Part shown: piece after piece, positions 18,629-27,963 of the stretch
Layout: the number at the start of each line of letters is the position of its first letter
Numbering within the stretch: the first letter of the stretch is position 1
Origin: JACRDG01 sp963760985
GTDB taxonomy: Bacteria; Desulfobacterota; Desulfomonilia; Desulfomonilales; Desulfomonilaceae
Reading direction: 5' to 3'
Assembly: GCA_963760985.1 (NCBI GenBank)
Contig: CAVXFM010000006.1
Location: 62,001-126,000, forward strand
DNA: 64,000 nt
Position numbers and translations under genes: made by a program
Notes under the pieces: model-generated
What the model was told of the DNA's origin: nothing
Databases searched by the model: none
What the model saw: only the letters and a program-made list of their open reading frames with translations

Positions 18629-19747
18629 CTAGAACTTGAACTGAGTAGACTGGCGCCAGGTGGTGTACGCGAACCGATAGTCGTCGATGAGATGATGGGT
18701 GAACGGAATGCCGGTTTTCTCGAAGAATCGTTCCCAGCCAATCCTTTCGGCCCAGTCACCAAGACGCTCGTATTTTCTGGCATCCGCGGCGTACACTGCG
18801 ACAATATTCTTGACAGCGTCAACCGTGGTCGGCCACCGCGGCGGCTCGTTGGGGATGAACGGAATAACGACCTTGGAGAACTTCGGCTTGCTCAAACGGT
18901 TGGACAGCTTGCCGCCCACGAGGATGGCGATGCCGCTTCCCACTTCGTCAGCCAGCGGAAGGGCTGCGCACATGGTGTAGCAGTTACCGCAGAACATGCA
19001 GCGCTCGCCGTTGATGTCCAGGGTCTTCAGGCCAGACTCGGTTTTCGCGGGCTTGATGGCTGCCGTGGGGCAGGCCGCGATCGCGAGAGGGAGTTCGCAC
19101 AGTTTGTCGATCCACTCGTGGTCGATCATGGGCGGTTTGCGGTGGATACCCAGGATGGCGATATCCGAGCAATGGACCGCTCCGCACATGTTGAGGCAGC
19201 ACGCCAGGGAGACACGCACGGGCGCGGGAAGCCGCATATGCCCGAAATCCTCATAGAGGGCGTCCATGACAGCTTTGACCACGCCCGACGCGTCAATAGC
19301 CGGTGTGTGGCAGTGGGCCCAGCCCTGGGTGTGAACGATATTGGTGACGCCCGCGCCGGTTCCGCCGATGGGGAACTTGTTCGAGCCGGCAGGAAACTTT
19401 CTGCTCTTCAAATCTTCTATGAGGGGTTTGAGCTGCGCCTTGTCGGAGACCAGGAACTCAATGTTGTTCCTGGTGGTGAAGCGCAGATGCCCGCCGCAAT
19501 ACTTGTCGGCTATGTCCGCGATCTCACGCAGATGCTCGATGCTCATGAGGCGGCAGCCGCCGACGCGCACGCTATAGATCTCGTCACCGGTCTCGGAAAC
19601 GTGCACGAGCACGCCCGTTTCGAGAATCTCATGATAGAGCCACTTGCCGAAGTTCTTCTCGATAACCGGGGGAAGGAATTCCTTAAAGTATTTGGGACCG
19701 AGATCGGTAATTCTGTCTTTTAGGGGATCACTGGGATCATAAGGCAT
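18629..19747 (-). CDS. dsrB: Dissimilatory sulfite reductase beta subunit
   Basis: A 372-aa subunit of the cytoplasmic alpha2beta2 enzyme that reduces sulfite, passing product to DsrC as a trisulfide. Residues about 130-200 carry the siroheme/[4Fe-4S] region: GWAHCHTPA with C146, and ACCLNMCG with C184-x3-C188. A ferredoxin insertion follows (CPTAAI...CMFCGNCYTMC). dsrA lies 16 bases upstream and dsrD 21 bases downstream, forming the classic dsrABD operon. Its presence marks the organism as a sulfate or sulfite reducer. The sequence looks intact. Confidence 0.98.
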   Translation of the reverse strand: MPYDPSDPLKDRITDLGPKYFKEFLPPVIEKNFGKWLYHEILETGVLVHVSETGDEIYSVRVGGCRLMSIEHLREIADIADKYCGGHLRFTTRNNIEFLVSDKAQLKPLIEDLKSRKFPAGSNKFPIGGTGAGVTNIVHTQGWAHCHTPAIDASGVVKAVMDALYEDFGHMRLPAPVRVSLACCLNMCGAVHCSDIAILGIHRKPPMIDHEWIDKLCELPLAIAACPTAAIKPAKTESGLKTLDINGERCMFCGNCYTMCAALPLADEVGSGIAILVGGKLSNRLSKPKFSKVVIPFIPNEPPRWPTTVDAVKNIVAVYAADARKYERLGDWAERIGWERFFEKTGIPFTHHLIDDYRFAYTTWRQSTQFKF

Positions 19748-19763
19748 AGTGTCTGTCCTCCTA

Positions 19764-21053
19764 CTACCTCAGGTGTTTCTCACGGAATTTGTTGATGTCA
19801 CGCGTCCAGCCGCCTTCCACTTCTTCTTCTTTCCAGAAGATGTAAGGGTTGGACCTGGGTTCGTCGACCATTCTGGGATCCGGATCGAGTTCAACAACCC
19901 GGAGGAACTCCTGCCAGCTCTTGCGCTGAATCAGCTCGCCCAGACGCTCGCGGTTCTTCCCTTCTTCCATCCACCAATCCCAGACTTTTTCGACCAGTTC
20001 TTTGAGCTCTTCAAAAGGCGGTTCGATTTTCATGAAAGGAACGGTGAGGGTAGACATCTGCGCGCCTTCGAGAATAGGGGCCTTCGCGCCGAACAGTATC
20101 GAAGCTCCCTGGTCAAGACCGACCCTCAGGGCTCTGGGCATGACATTGAGGCAGTGCATGCAGCGGGTGCACTCTTTATTGTTGATCTCGAGTTTCGTTC
20201 CATCCCAGGCCATGCACCCGGTCGGGCACAGGTTGATCACTTCCTTGGCGATGTCAAACTTGCCCCAGTCTCTGTCCTTGTGAGCGCCCGCGTTGGGAGC
20301 AAGCTCTCCGCCGACATAGGCTTTGACCGCGGCCTGATCGATGCGGATATCATCCCGCCAGGTCCCGATCACGGACATGTCCGAACGAGCGATCGAGGCC
20401 ACGCAGCCATTGGGGCAGCCGTCGAACTTGAACTTGAACTTGTACGGGAAAGCAGGCCTATGAAGCTCGTCCTGATACTCATTGGTCATCTGGAAGCACG
20501 CTTCCTGCGTATCGTAACAAGCAAACTGGCAGCGGGATTTCCCCAGGCAGGCAGAGGGGGTTCTCAGGTTCGAGCCCGAGCCGCCCAGATCCTGGCCCAG
20601 TTCATGAGTCATGTCGTAGAACAGCGGCTCCAGGTGGTCCGTGGTGGTTCCCAGGAAGACGATGTCACCGGTGGACCCGTGCATATTGGTCAGACCGCTG
20701 CCGTGCCTCTCCCACAGATCGCACAGCTCACGAAGGAATTTCGAGGTGTAGTACTTGCCAGAGGGCTGATTTACGCGGACAGTATGGAAATGAGCGACAC
20801 CCGGAAACATTTTGGGCTGGTCGCAATACCGACCGATAATTCCACCGCCGTACCCGAACACGCCGACGATGCCGCCGTGCTTCCAGTGGGTCACCTTGTC
20901 ATTAAAGGACAGTTCCATGATGCCAAGAAGGTCGTCAGGAGCGTCCTTCAGAATTTGATTCCCCTTTTCAGCTTGCTGCTTGATATCCGAAACAAAGCTT
21001 GGCCACGGGCCACTCTCCAGCTCATCAAGCATGGGGGTCTTGTGTTTCGCCAT
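19764..21053 (-). CDS. dsrA: Dissimilatory sulfite reductase alpha subunit
   Basis: A 429-aa catalytic subunit. The siroheme-[4Fe-4S] ligands are the CX5C pair C169/C175 (ACLGKSRC) and the CX3C pair C213/C217 (DGCPNGC). A ferredoxin domain follows near residue 275 (LCPTGCMAW...CTRCMHCLNVMP). The long C-terminus (LIQRKSWQEFLRVV) is typical of reductive-type DsrA. It is the first gene of dsrABD. Upstream lies a 350-base divergent region with a candidate promoter. Two CbiA/DsrN-like amidase genes nearby may supply siroheme amide. Confidence 0.98.
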   Translation of the reverse strand: MAKHKTPMLDELESGPWPSFVSDIKQQAEKGNQILKDAPDDLLGIMELSFNDKVTHWKHGGIVGVFGYGGGIIGRYCDQPKMFPGVAHFHTVRVNQPSGKYYTSKFLRELCDLWERHGSGLTNMHGSTGDIVFLGTTTDHLEPLFYDMTHELGQDLGGSGSNLRTPSACLGKSRCQFACYDTQEACFQMTNEYQDELHRPAFPYKFKFKFDGCPNGCVASIARSDMSVIGTWRDDIRIDQAAVKAYVGGELAPNAGAHKDRDWGKFDIAKEVINLCPTGCMAWDGTKLEINNKECTRCMHCLNVMPRALRVGLDQGASILFGAKAPILEGAQMSTLTVPFMKIEPPFEELKELVEKVWDWWMEEGKNRERLGELIQRKSWQEFLRVVELDPDPRMVDEPRSNPYIFWKEEEVEGGWTRDINKFREKHLR

Positions 21054-21252
21054 CTAAAACATCCTCCTCTCTCAACTTGGTCTTCTCAAAGGCTTGGTCG
21101 TGCTTTCCATTTGTTGATGGCCGCCGCGGAATAGAATGATCCCCGCGAAAAGGCTTTTCCCTGGCGACCTTTCCTCGGGGACGGCAATTCCGATATAATG
21201 GCGGATTCGGTGAACGAGAATCTTTCGGCCCACCCGAATGTAGATTTAAGGA

Positions 21253-21281
21253 CTTTAATGCATTCCTGGCCGGCAAGTCAA
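21253..21281 (-). promoter_or_regulatory. Candidate promoter of dsrABD
   Basis: On the minus strand, TTGACT (21276-21281) is followed after 17 bases by TTAAAG (21253-21258). The -10 element is weak, so the call is tentative. Confidence 0.35.
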
Positions 21282-21332
21282 GAAAAAATTCCCGAGATTT
21301 AAGACAAATAAGCCTTTCCACCTCAAATGAAA

Positions 21333-21338
21333 TATAAT
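21333..21338 (+). promoter_or_regulatory. Consensus -10 box before the unknown gene at 21405
   Basis: A perfect TATAAT stands about 67 bases before the ATG. No good -35 lies at the right distance, so this may need an activator. Confidence 0.35.
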
Positions 21339-21404
21339 AGGCTCGCCTCTCCAGACCCAGGGGCGCTCTTCTCTGGAAATAATTGAGAGAAAGGCCTTTT
21401 TCTC

Positions 21405-22577
21405 ATGGTTGCACCTCCGCTTCTTCCTGTGCGGTTTCTCCGTGCTTCGCCCGGAGGTCCGGTACCCTTTGAACCGGAACTTCTCGATTCTCGCATTCCC
21501 ACGGAAAATCCTGTACAAAGCGGAGTTTTGCAGGCAGGGTGTCTGTACAGGACTTACCTGCTTCGTATTAAGCAGTTTATATTACATCATAGCAAGGTAT
21601 TAGCCGACGTTCTCGAAGCTAAAGGATTAGTCGGTCCCGCTCAATCCTTGGACATCATAAGCGAAAAGCACGGCAGCAACTACCATCCCTCGCGGATAGC
21701 CGTACATTGTGCGGGCTCGGCTTTTTCCCTGGTCGTGAATGTGGCAATTACGGAGAGGGGCAAACTCCGGGTCAAAGAAGATTTTCGCCTTCTCGCGAAT
21801 CTGCGCGGGAAATATGGGACGGATTGGGTGCCTCGCGGGTACGTCATGGGAGAACAAGTCGCATGCGACGAACGCGACCATGATCCACCCATGCTCATGT
21901 TCCTTGCCGAGTGGTTCGACGGATATCACGAGTTCCATCTCTCTGCACGAGAAGGAAACAAAGCGTTGCAGACCGTTCTTTGGGACATGGACCAAGGATA
22001 TGCGGTGCTCGGTGAAGACGAGACTCATGAGGTGTTCAGGCAGGTTGCGCTGATTCTCACGTCGTTTTACGATACGGAGACATTCGAGGAGATATATCCG
22101 TGGCACCATGCCTCAGGCGATTTCGTGGTCGCCCGCCAGACAGGAAGGATCGACGTGCGACTCATTACGGTCCGGCAATACGCGCCTCGGCCGGTTTTCG
22201 CCGAAGACTCGGAGGAAAATCGGATCCTGGCTCTCGAATTATTCTTTGCCAATCTCACGTTTCGCAATAGACTCGATCGTCTCGACGGTGTGGGAGCCGT
22301 CGCGTGGGCAGGTGAGCAGTGCATAAGGGCCACCACTCAGGGATTTCTCGACGGCATGACGCGGAAGATCGCATCCGGTGACTGCGATCCGGAATTATTC
22401 GTTCGATTCCTTGAGACCATGAAATCCCTGCCCCTGAACGAGCTGGCAGACCTCTTTCACGCGGCGGTGGAATCGTATGATTCCGCTGCTCCTGACACCC
22501 CGGTGGTCAGGGAACACTTGGTGGATCACGTGCTTCAGGTGTACCGGTCCTTTCAGGAAATCCCTTATCCTGTGTGA
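21405..22577 (+). CDS. Conserved-looking unknown protein divergent from dsrA
   Basis: A 390-aa protein that I do not recognise. It has no signal peptide or membrane segment. The first 60 residues are proline-rich; the rest looks globular, with a HGSNYHPSRI segment near 88, a core strand SLVVNVAITERG and a LAEWFDGYHEF element near 170. These faintly recall kinase-like phosphotransferases (beta sheet then hinge), but no HRD- or DFG-type catalytic motif is clear. It is divergently transcribed from dsrABD and stands just ahead of the two CbiA-type genes, so a link to sulfite reduction or siroheme metabolism is possible. Codon usage looks native. Confidence 0.6.
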   Translation: MVAPPLLPVRFLRASPGGPVPFEPELLDSRIPTENPVQSGVLQAGCLYRTYLLRIKQFILHHSKVLADVLEAKGLVGPAQSLDIISEKHGSNYHPSRIAVHCAGSAFSLVVNVAITERGKLRVKEDFRLLANLRGKYGTDWVPRGYVMGEQVACDERDHDPPMLMFLAEWFDGYHEFHLSAREGNKALQTVLWDMDQGYAVLGEDETHEVFRQVALILTSFYDTETFEEIYPWHHASGDFVVARQTGRIDVRLITVRQYAPRPVFAEDSEENRILALELFFANLTFRNRLDRLDGVGAVAWAGEQCIRATTQGFLDGMTRKIASGDCDPELFVRFLETMKSLPLNELADLFHAAVESYDSAAPDTPVVREHLVDHVLQVYRSFQEIPYPV

Positions 22578-22713
22578 CGACGGAGCGGTTTCTTTTATGC
22601 GCGGAATTCATTAATATGGAGAGGGCAAAAGCTCCGTAGAATTTCCGGGCTTGTGCTCCATCCGCAGAACGGTTTCCCATTCCGAAGACCGAGATTCAGG
22701 CTGACGGTTGCGT

Positions 22714-24148
22714 ATGACAGAGACCTACATCCCTCGGATTGTGATTGCTGCACTCAAAGGAGGAGCAGGCAAGACCTTTCTCTCTACCGGCATCTCGGCT
22801 GCTCTCCACAGGCGGGGATTATCCCTGGCTGTGTTCAAGAAAGGGCCGGACTATATCGATGCAGGATGGCTCGGGCTGGCCGTGGGGGCAAACTGCCACA
22901 ACCTCGATACGTACCTCATGGACGCGCACGTGGTGACAGGGTCCTTCGTACGAAGGTCCGCGGGAAAGCAACTCGCGGTGGTTGAAGGGAATCGGGGGCT
23001 GTTCGACGGGGTCAACGCGGAAGGAACCTACAGCACCGCGGAACTGGCCAAGCTTCTCCACGCGCCGGTGATCCTGGTGGTGGACGCGGCAAAGACCACC
23101 CGCACTGCCGCGGCTCTTGTGAAGGGATGTCAGGTCATGGACCCGGATGTGCCGCTCAGAGGCGTGATCCTCAACCGAGTGGCCGGTGAACGCCATGACA
23201 AGATACTCCGGCAATCCATAGAAGAAACGACCGCAATTCCGGTCATAGGGTCTGTACATAAACTCGCGGTGACAAACTTTCCTCAGCGCCATCTTGGTTT
23301 GCTTCCGTTGCATGAACATCCTTTGGCGCAGAAGTTCATAGGAGAGGCTGCGGAACTTGCGGAAAAATCCGTGGACCTTGACGCTCTCCTGCGGATCGCC
23401 GAAACAGCCGGCAGGTTTTCCACGCAAGACTCTCCGGAGATTCCCACGGGTATCGCGGAACACGGATACGACAAGCTTCGTATTGGGATCGTGAAGGATT
23501 CGGCATTCCAGTTTTACTATCCGGAAAATCTCGAAGCCATCGCGGGAACCAATGGAACACTCACGGAAATCAGCGCGCTGGAACCTCGCGAGCTTCCTGA
23601 CCTGGACGCATTGTACATTGGTGGCGGCTTTCCCGAGACCCATGCCGAGCAACTGGCGGAGAATACCGTTTTCAAGACATCGCTCCTGAGAGCCGTGGAA
23701 AAGGGTTTGCCGGTATACGCGGAATGCGGGGGCCTGATGTACTTGGCCCGGAGTCTACGCGTGGATGAGAAAGTGTATCCCATGGTCGGCGTGTTTCCTA
23801 TTGATACGGTACTGGAAAGAAAGCCCAAAGGTCTCGGATATATCCATGTACACGTGGACCGACCCAATCCCTTCTACCCGCAGGGTGCGACGCTCGCGGG
23901 CCACGAATTCCACTATTCTTCTGTGGCGAACCTGGAGGGGATTCAGGATTCATGCATTTTTCACGTCCTTCGGGGCCATGGCATGGACGGATCGCACGAT
24001 GGGATCTCCCGGTTTAACGCTCTGGGAACTGTACATGCACGTCCATGCGTTAGGAGAACCACTTTGGGCCAAGGGAATTTTGGCAAGAGCCGCGGCATAC
24101 CATCAGGTCCGCAGCTCCAATCCGGGAGCGTTCCGGGAAAATTCATGA
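22714..24148 (+). CDS. CbiA/CobB-DsrN-type a,c-diamide synthase, copy 1, frame broken
   Basis: A glutamine-dependent amidotransferase that converts ring carboxylates to amides, using ATP. The N-terminal P-loop is LKGGAGKTF at residues about 11-19. The C-terminal class I glutaminase domain has the nucleophile in AECGGLMYLARS near 340 and the GHEFHYS element near 395. The frame breaks near 24031: the paralogue reads GTYLHVHALGEP, while here one extra base in GGAACTGTAC shifts it. Removing it restores GTYMHVHALGEPLWAKGIL and a stop at 24148, giving about 477 aa. Substrate could be cobyrinate or siroheme; proximity to dsrAB favours a DsrN role for one copy. Confidence 0.87.
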
Positions 24149-24336
24149 AAAAGTTGATGTGAGAATGAGTATTCGGGAGAGAAGACCCTTCCCCGAATAG
24201 TTCCAGAGAATTCGGCTCCCGTTTGTCGCCGGATACCTCTTTGCTCTAAGCCGCCATGGGCATTCTCATTGTTCGTTGTGGCCAGCGGTGGTGGAAGCCG
24301 CGTTGAACGATTACACGTCTTGATTTACAGGTGCCC

Positions 24337-25785
24337 ATGTCTGAAACACTCACCATTCCGCGGCTCGTCTTAGCGGCCCTCAAAGGTGGAGCGGGAAAAA
24401 CGTTTCTCACGGTCGGTATTGCCGCTGCCCTTCGCAAGAGGGGCTTTTCCGTCGCGGTCTTCAAGAAGGGCCCGGACTACATTGACGCAGGCTGGTTAGG
24501 GCTCGCGGCCGGACGCGAAAGTCATAACCTTGATGCGTATTTGTTCGACACCGCGGTGGTGGCATCCTCGTTCGCGCGTGTGTCCTCAGGCAACGACTTT
24601 GCCATTGTAGAAGGAAACCGGGGCCTCTTTGACGGGGTGGATGCCGCAGGGAGCTACAGCACTGCCGAACTCGCCAAGATCTTGCACACGCCGGTGATCC
24701 TCATCGTGGACGCGACCAAGGTGACGCGCACTGCTGCTGCCATGGTGCTGGGATGCCAATGCCTGGACCCCACCCTTGACATCAAAGGAGTCATCCTGAA
24801 CCGGGTTGCAGGCGCACGACACGAGAGCGTGCTTCGGCAATCCATCGAACAGGTGTCGTCCATCCCGGTGATCGGATCGGTGAAAAAGCTCTCGTCGGAT
24901 ATATTTCCTCAGCGGCATCTGGGGCTTGTTCCTTCCCAGGAACATCCACGTTCCCTTGAATTCATCGACGAGGCCGCGGAAACCGTACGACAAGCCATTG
25001 ACCTGGACAGGCTCATGGAAATCGCGACGCATGCAGGGGCTTTTGACGCGAGACATCTGCCGGAGATCTTGGTACCGAGTGTTGAGCCGAGCGTCAGCGG
25101 TGTGCGCGTGGGGATCATGAAGGATTCCGCGTTCCAGTTTTACTATCCGGAGAACCTGGAAGCTCTCGCACGTGGCGGGGCACAATTAGTGGAGGTTTCC
25201 GGGCTGACGAGCACTGAGCTTCCTGAGTTGGACGCGCTGTACATCGGTGGCGGTTTTCCAGAGACCCACGCGGGAAGGCTTGCAGAAAATGTCACCTTTA
25301 AGGAATCCTTGCATGCGGCAGTACAAAACGGCTTGCCCGTGTACGCGGAGTGCGGAGGCCTCATGTACCTGTCCAGGAGTCTGCGCATTGACGACAAAAT
25401 CTACCCGATGGTAGGTGTCTTTCCCGTGGACAGCGTCCTGGAGCGCACTCCTCAGGGGCATGGATATCTGCGCGTGGAAGTGACGAGCCCGAATCCATTT
25501 TATCCGCCCGGCGCGGTGATTACCGGACATGAGTTTCACTATTCCCACGTGGAACTGACCGACACCTGCGAGGTGTCGTATGCCTTTGGTGTGGTGCGCG
25601 GTCACGGCATGGACGGATCCCGGGACGGTATGCACCGTTTGAACGTGTTGGGGACGTACTTGCATGTCCACGCTCTCGGCGAGCCGCGCTGGGCGTCTGG
25701 TATCCTCGCACGCGCAGGCCATTATCGCGCGGAACGCCATGCGCGCAGTCAAAGACACAAGAATGGAAATCGGACTTACGGGTAA
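24337..25785 (+). CDS. CbiA/CobB-DsrN-type a,c-diamide synthase, copy 2
   Basis: An intact 482-aa tandem paralogue of the gene at 22714, very similar along its length. P-loop LKGGAGKTF near residue 11, glutaminase cysteine in AECGGLMYLSRS near 340, and GHEFHYSH near 397. The family includes CbiA (cobyrinate a,c-diamide synthase) and DsrN, which amidates siroheme to siroamide, the form found in some sulfate-reducer DsrAB. Two tandem copies next to dsrABD suggest one has each role (inference); sequence alone cannot say which. The end overlaps the region upstream of the DinG-like gene by ten bases of spacing, so co-transcription is likely. Confidence 0.92.
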   Translation: MSETLTIPRLVLAALKGGAGKTFLTVGIAAALRKRGFSVAVFKKGPDYIDAGWLGLAAGRESHNLDAYLFDTAVVASSFARVSSGNDFAIVEGNRGLFDGVDAAGSYSTAELAKILHTPVILIVDATKVTRTAAAMVLGCQCLDPTLDIKGVILNRVAGARHESVLRQSIEQVSSIPVIGSVKKLSSDIFPQRHLGLVPSQEHPRSLEFIDEAAETVRQAIDLDRLMEIATHAGAFDARHLPEILVPSVEPSVSGVRVGIMKDSAFQFYYPENLEALARGGAQLVEVSGLTSTELPELDALYIGGGFPETHAGRLAENVTFKESLHAAVQNGLPVYAECGGLMYLSRSLRIDDKIYPMVGVFPVDSVLERTPQGHGYLRVEVTSPNPFYPPGAVITGHEFHYSHVELTDTCEVSYAFGVVRGHGMDGSRDGMHRLNVLGTYLHVHALGEPRWASGILARAGHYRAERHARSQRHKNGNRTYG

Positions 25786-25795
25786 AATAGGATCC

Positions 25796-27759
25796 ATGGA
25801 CCACGAAGAACAGATCGTCGCAATCCTTGGGCCGGAAGGCATTCTCGCCCGCGCCATGGACGGATATGAGCTTCGCACGCAGCAAACGCTCATGGCCGTT
25901 CAGGTGTACGAAGCGCTCACCTCAGAGCAGAGACTCATCATCGAGGCCCCTACCGGAACAGGCAAAACTCTCGCGTATCTGGTTGCAGCCGCACTATCCC
26001 GGAAGCGAGTCGCAGTCACCACAGGGACGAAGAAACCTTCAGGAGCAACTTTTCTTCAAGGATATCCCTTTCCTCAAGGACAAAGTATTTCCCAAACTGA
26101 AAACCGCGTTGCTCAAAGGCCGCGGGAATTTCGTGTGTCACGAAAGACTGCGTCGATTTCTCCGACAGCCATCCCTTGATGGGTTCTTCGACCCTGATGC
26201 GCTGAAAGAAATCCTCGCGTGGTATCGAAAAACCCGCGAAACAGGCGACGGCGATCGAGCGGAACTGGAGAACCTTCCTGACGACGACCGGATCTGGCCC
26301 GAGATCTGTGCGACCAGTGACACGTGCCTGGGCAAGAGATGTCCGGACCGCGATGAGTGTTTCGTGCTCAAAATGAGATCCAAGGCCGCTGACGTGGACA
26401 TCATGGTGATCAATCATTACCTGCTCGCGTCCGATCTGGTGGTCAAGGAATCCGGGTACGGCGAGGTGGTCCCCCGTTACGACGCACTCATCATTGATGA
26501 GGCGCATGGCCTGGAAGACGCACTCACTCAACACTTCGGGTTTCACGTCAACCAGACGCGACTCACGCGGCTTGTGCGGGACTGTACGTTCCGAACTCGG
26601 TCAGGCATCGGTAAAGGATCAGAAGTTTCAAGTGGTTCTCAGAGAGCTGGACGATCACGGTCGGCGACTCTTTGCGAGTTTCCAGGGCGGTCCTCCTGGG
26701 GCAAAGCGCTTGGGTAGGCTCAGCGCGGTGATCTTAGAAACCCGCGATCTCGTGTGCAGGAGTCTGGAAGTCCTTGCGGCAATGGTATCCAATGTGCAGG
26801 GAGGGTCTGACGAACTGCGCGCGATGGCAAGGCGGGCCTCGGATATCCATAACGAGCTGGCAGCCATTCTCAGCGAGGACCCACAAGGAGACTATGCTTG
26901 CTGGATCGAACGCAAGGAAAGGGCGCTCACCCTTCATGCGTCTCCCATACAAGTGGCAGGGATGCTCAAAGCAAAGTTGTACGACAAGGTACCTGCAGTG
27001 GTCTTCACCTCTGCCACGCTCTCGTCTGGAGGGAATTTCGCGTACTTCAAAGCTCGGCTCGGCCTGGATGATGATCCTTTGCCCATTGAGACGATTCTGG
27101 ACTCACCCTTCGACTATGCCAGCCAGACCATGCTCTTCATCCCGCCGTCGATTCCCGAGCCGAACGCTCCGGATTTCATGGACGCGGTGACACCGCTCCT
27201 GGGAGAGATCCTGACCCGCACCCGGGGCCGTGCTTTTGTGCTGTTCACCTCTCACCGGAACATGATCACCGCGCATCGGAACATGGATGGACGGGTACCT
27301 TTTCCGCTCCTGATCCAGGGCTCCAAGCCAAAGAGCGTGTTATTGGAGGAGTTTCGCACACGTGGGGGCTCGGTGCTGTTCGCCACCTCGTCGTTCTGGG
27401 AGGGAGTGGACGTCCGGGGTGAGGCCCTTTCTTGCGTAATTGTAGATCGGCTTCCCTTCGCTCCTCCCGACGATCCTGTGATTTCCGCGCGGATAGAACG
27501 GATCAAAGGAGACAGTGGGGAACCTTTCTATTCGTTTCAAGTGCCGATGGCCGTGATCGCGCTCAAACAGGGGCTGGGCAGGTTGATCCGGACCCGCTCT
27601 GACCGAGGCATTCTCTGTATCCTGGACAAACGCATTCTCACCAAGTCCTACGGACGCGTGTTCAGAAGCAGCCTTTACGAAAGCCCTTTGCGCAGGAGAC
27701 TCGAAGACATCGATAATTTTTTCGCGGTTCAGGCAGGTGTCGATTCCGCGAACAAGTAG
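25796..27759 (+). CDS. DinG/XPD-like iron-sulfur DNA helicase, two frame breaks
   Basis: A superfamily 2 5'-3' helicase. Walker A (APTGTGKT) lies near residue 54. The frame then breaks near 26032 (AAGAAACC; one extra A, restoring GTKNLQEQLF). The next block carries the four-cysteine iron-sulfur region (NFVCHERL...CLGKRCPDRDEC) and the DEAH box (IIDEAHGLED). A second extra base near 26583 leads into the third block, with motif III-like FTSATL, SFWEGVDVRG and the motif VI QGLGRLIR. Together this gives about 653 aa, right for DinG. Likely role: R-loop or replication-fork repair. Both joins restore conserved text, which argues for sequence error. Confidence 0.87.
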
Positions 27760-27876
27760 AGCGTTTCAGAGAAACCTTCCGCCACGCAAGAAGAATCACA
27801 CGGAAAAAACTTTCCGACCCGCATCACACTCATGGCGATTCGCCGTTGAATTGATCACTTGGTTGAAGCTGCAGAG

Positions 27877-27962
27877 CGGGGATCTCATTCGCCGGGGACG
27901 ACGCAAGGCCGTCTCATCACTTCGCTCAGCCTACGGTTTCGCTCGTGGGAACGCGAATCGCT
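27877..27962. repeat. Palindromic repeat family A, copy A4 (right arm deleted)
   Basis: Has GGGATCTCATTC, GACGACGCAAG and the exact core GCCGTCTCATCACTTCGCTC, then jumps directly to CCTACGGTTTCGCTCGTG, so the right palindrome arm is missing. It ends at the asparagine synthase stop region, between convergent genes. Confidence 0.8.
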
Positions 27963-27963
27963 T

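Larger units (their letters stand above)
21054..21404. other. Divergent control region of dsrA and the neighbouring unknown gene
   Basis: About 350 bases without a gene. Candidate promoters face both ways (listed separately). The predicted dsr leader is about 190 bases. I see no clear regulator site. Confidence 0.5.

Noticed and set aside
18692..21134. Long plus-strand frames of 343 and 461 residues opposite dsrB and dsrA
   Set aside because: They are shadows of the strongly conserved dsrAB genes in GC-rich sequence and have no family resemblance.
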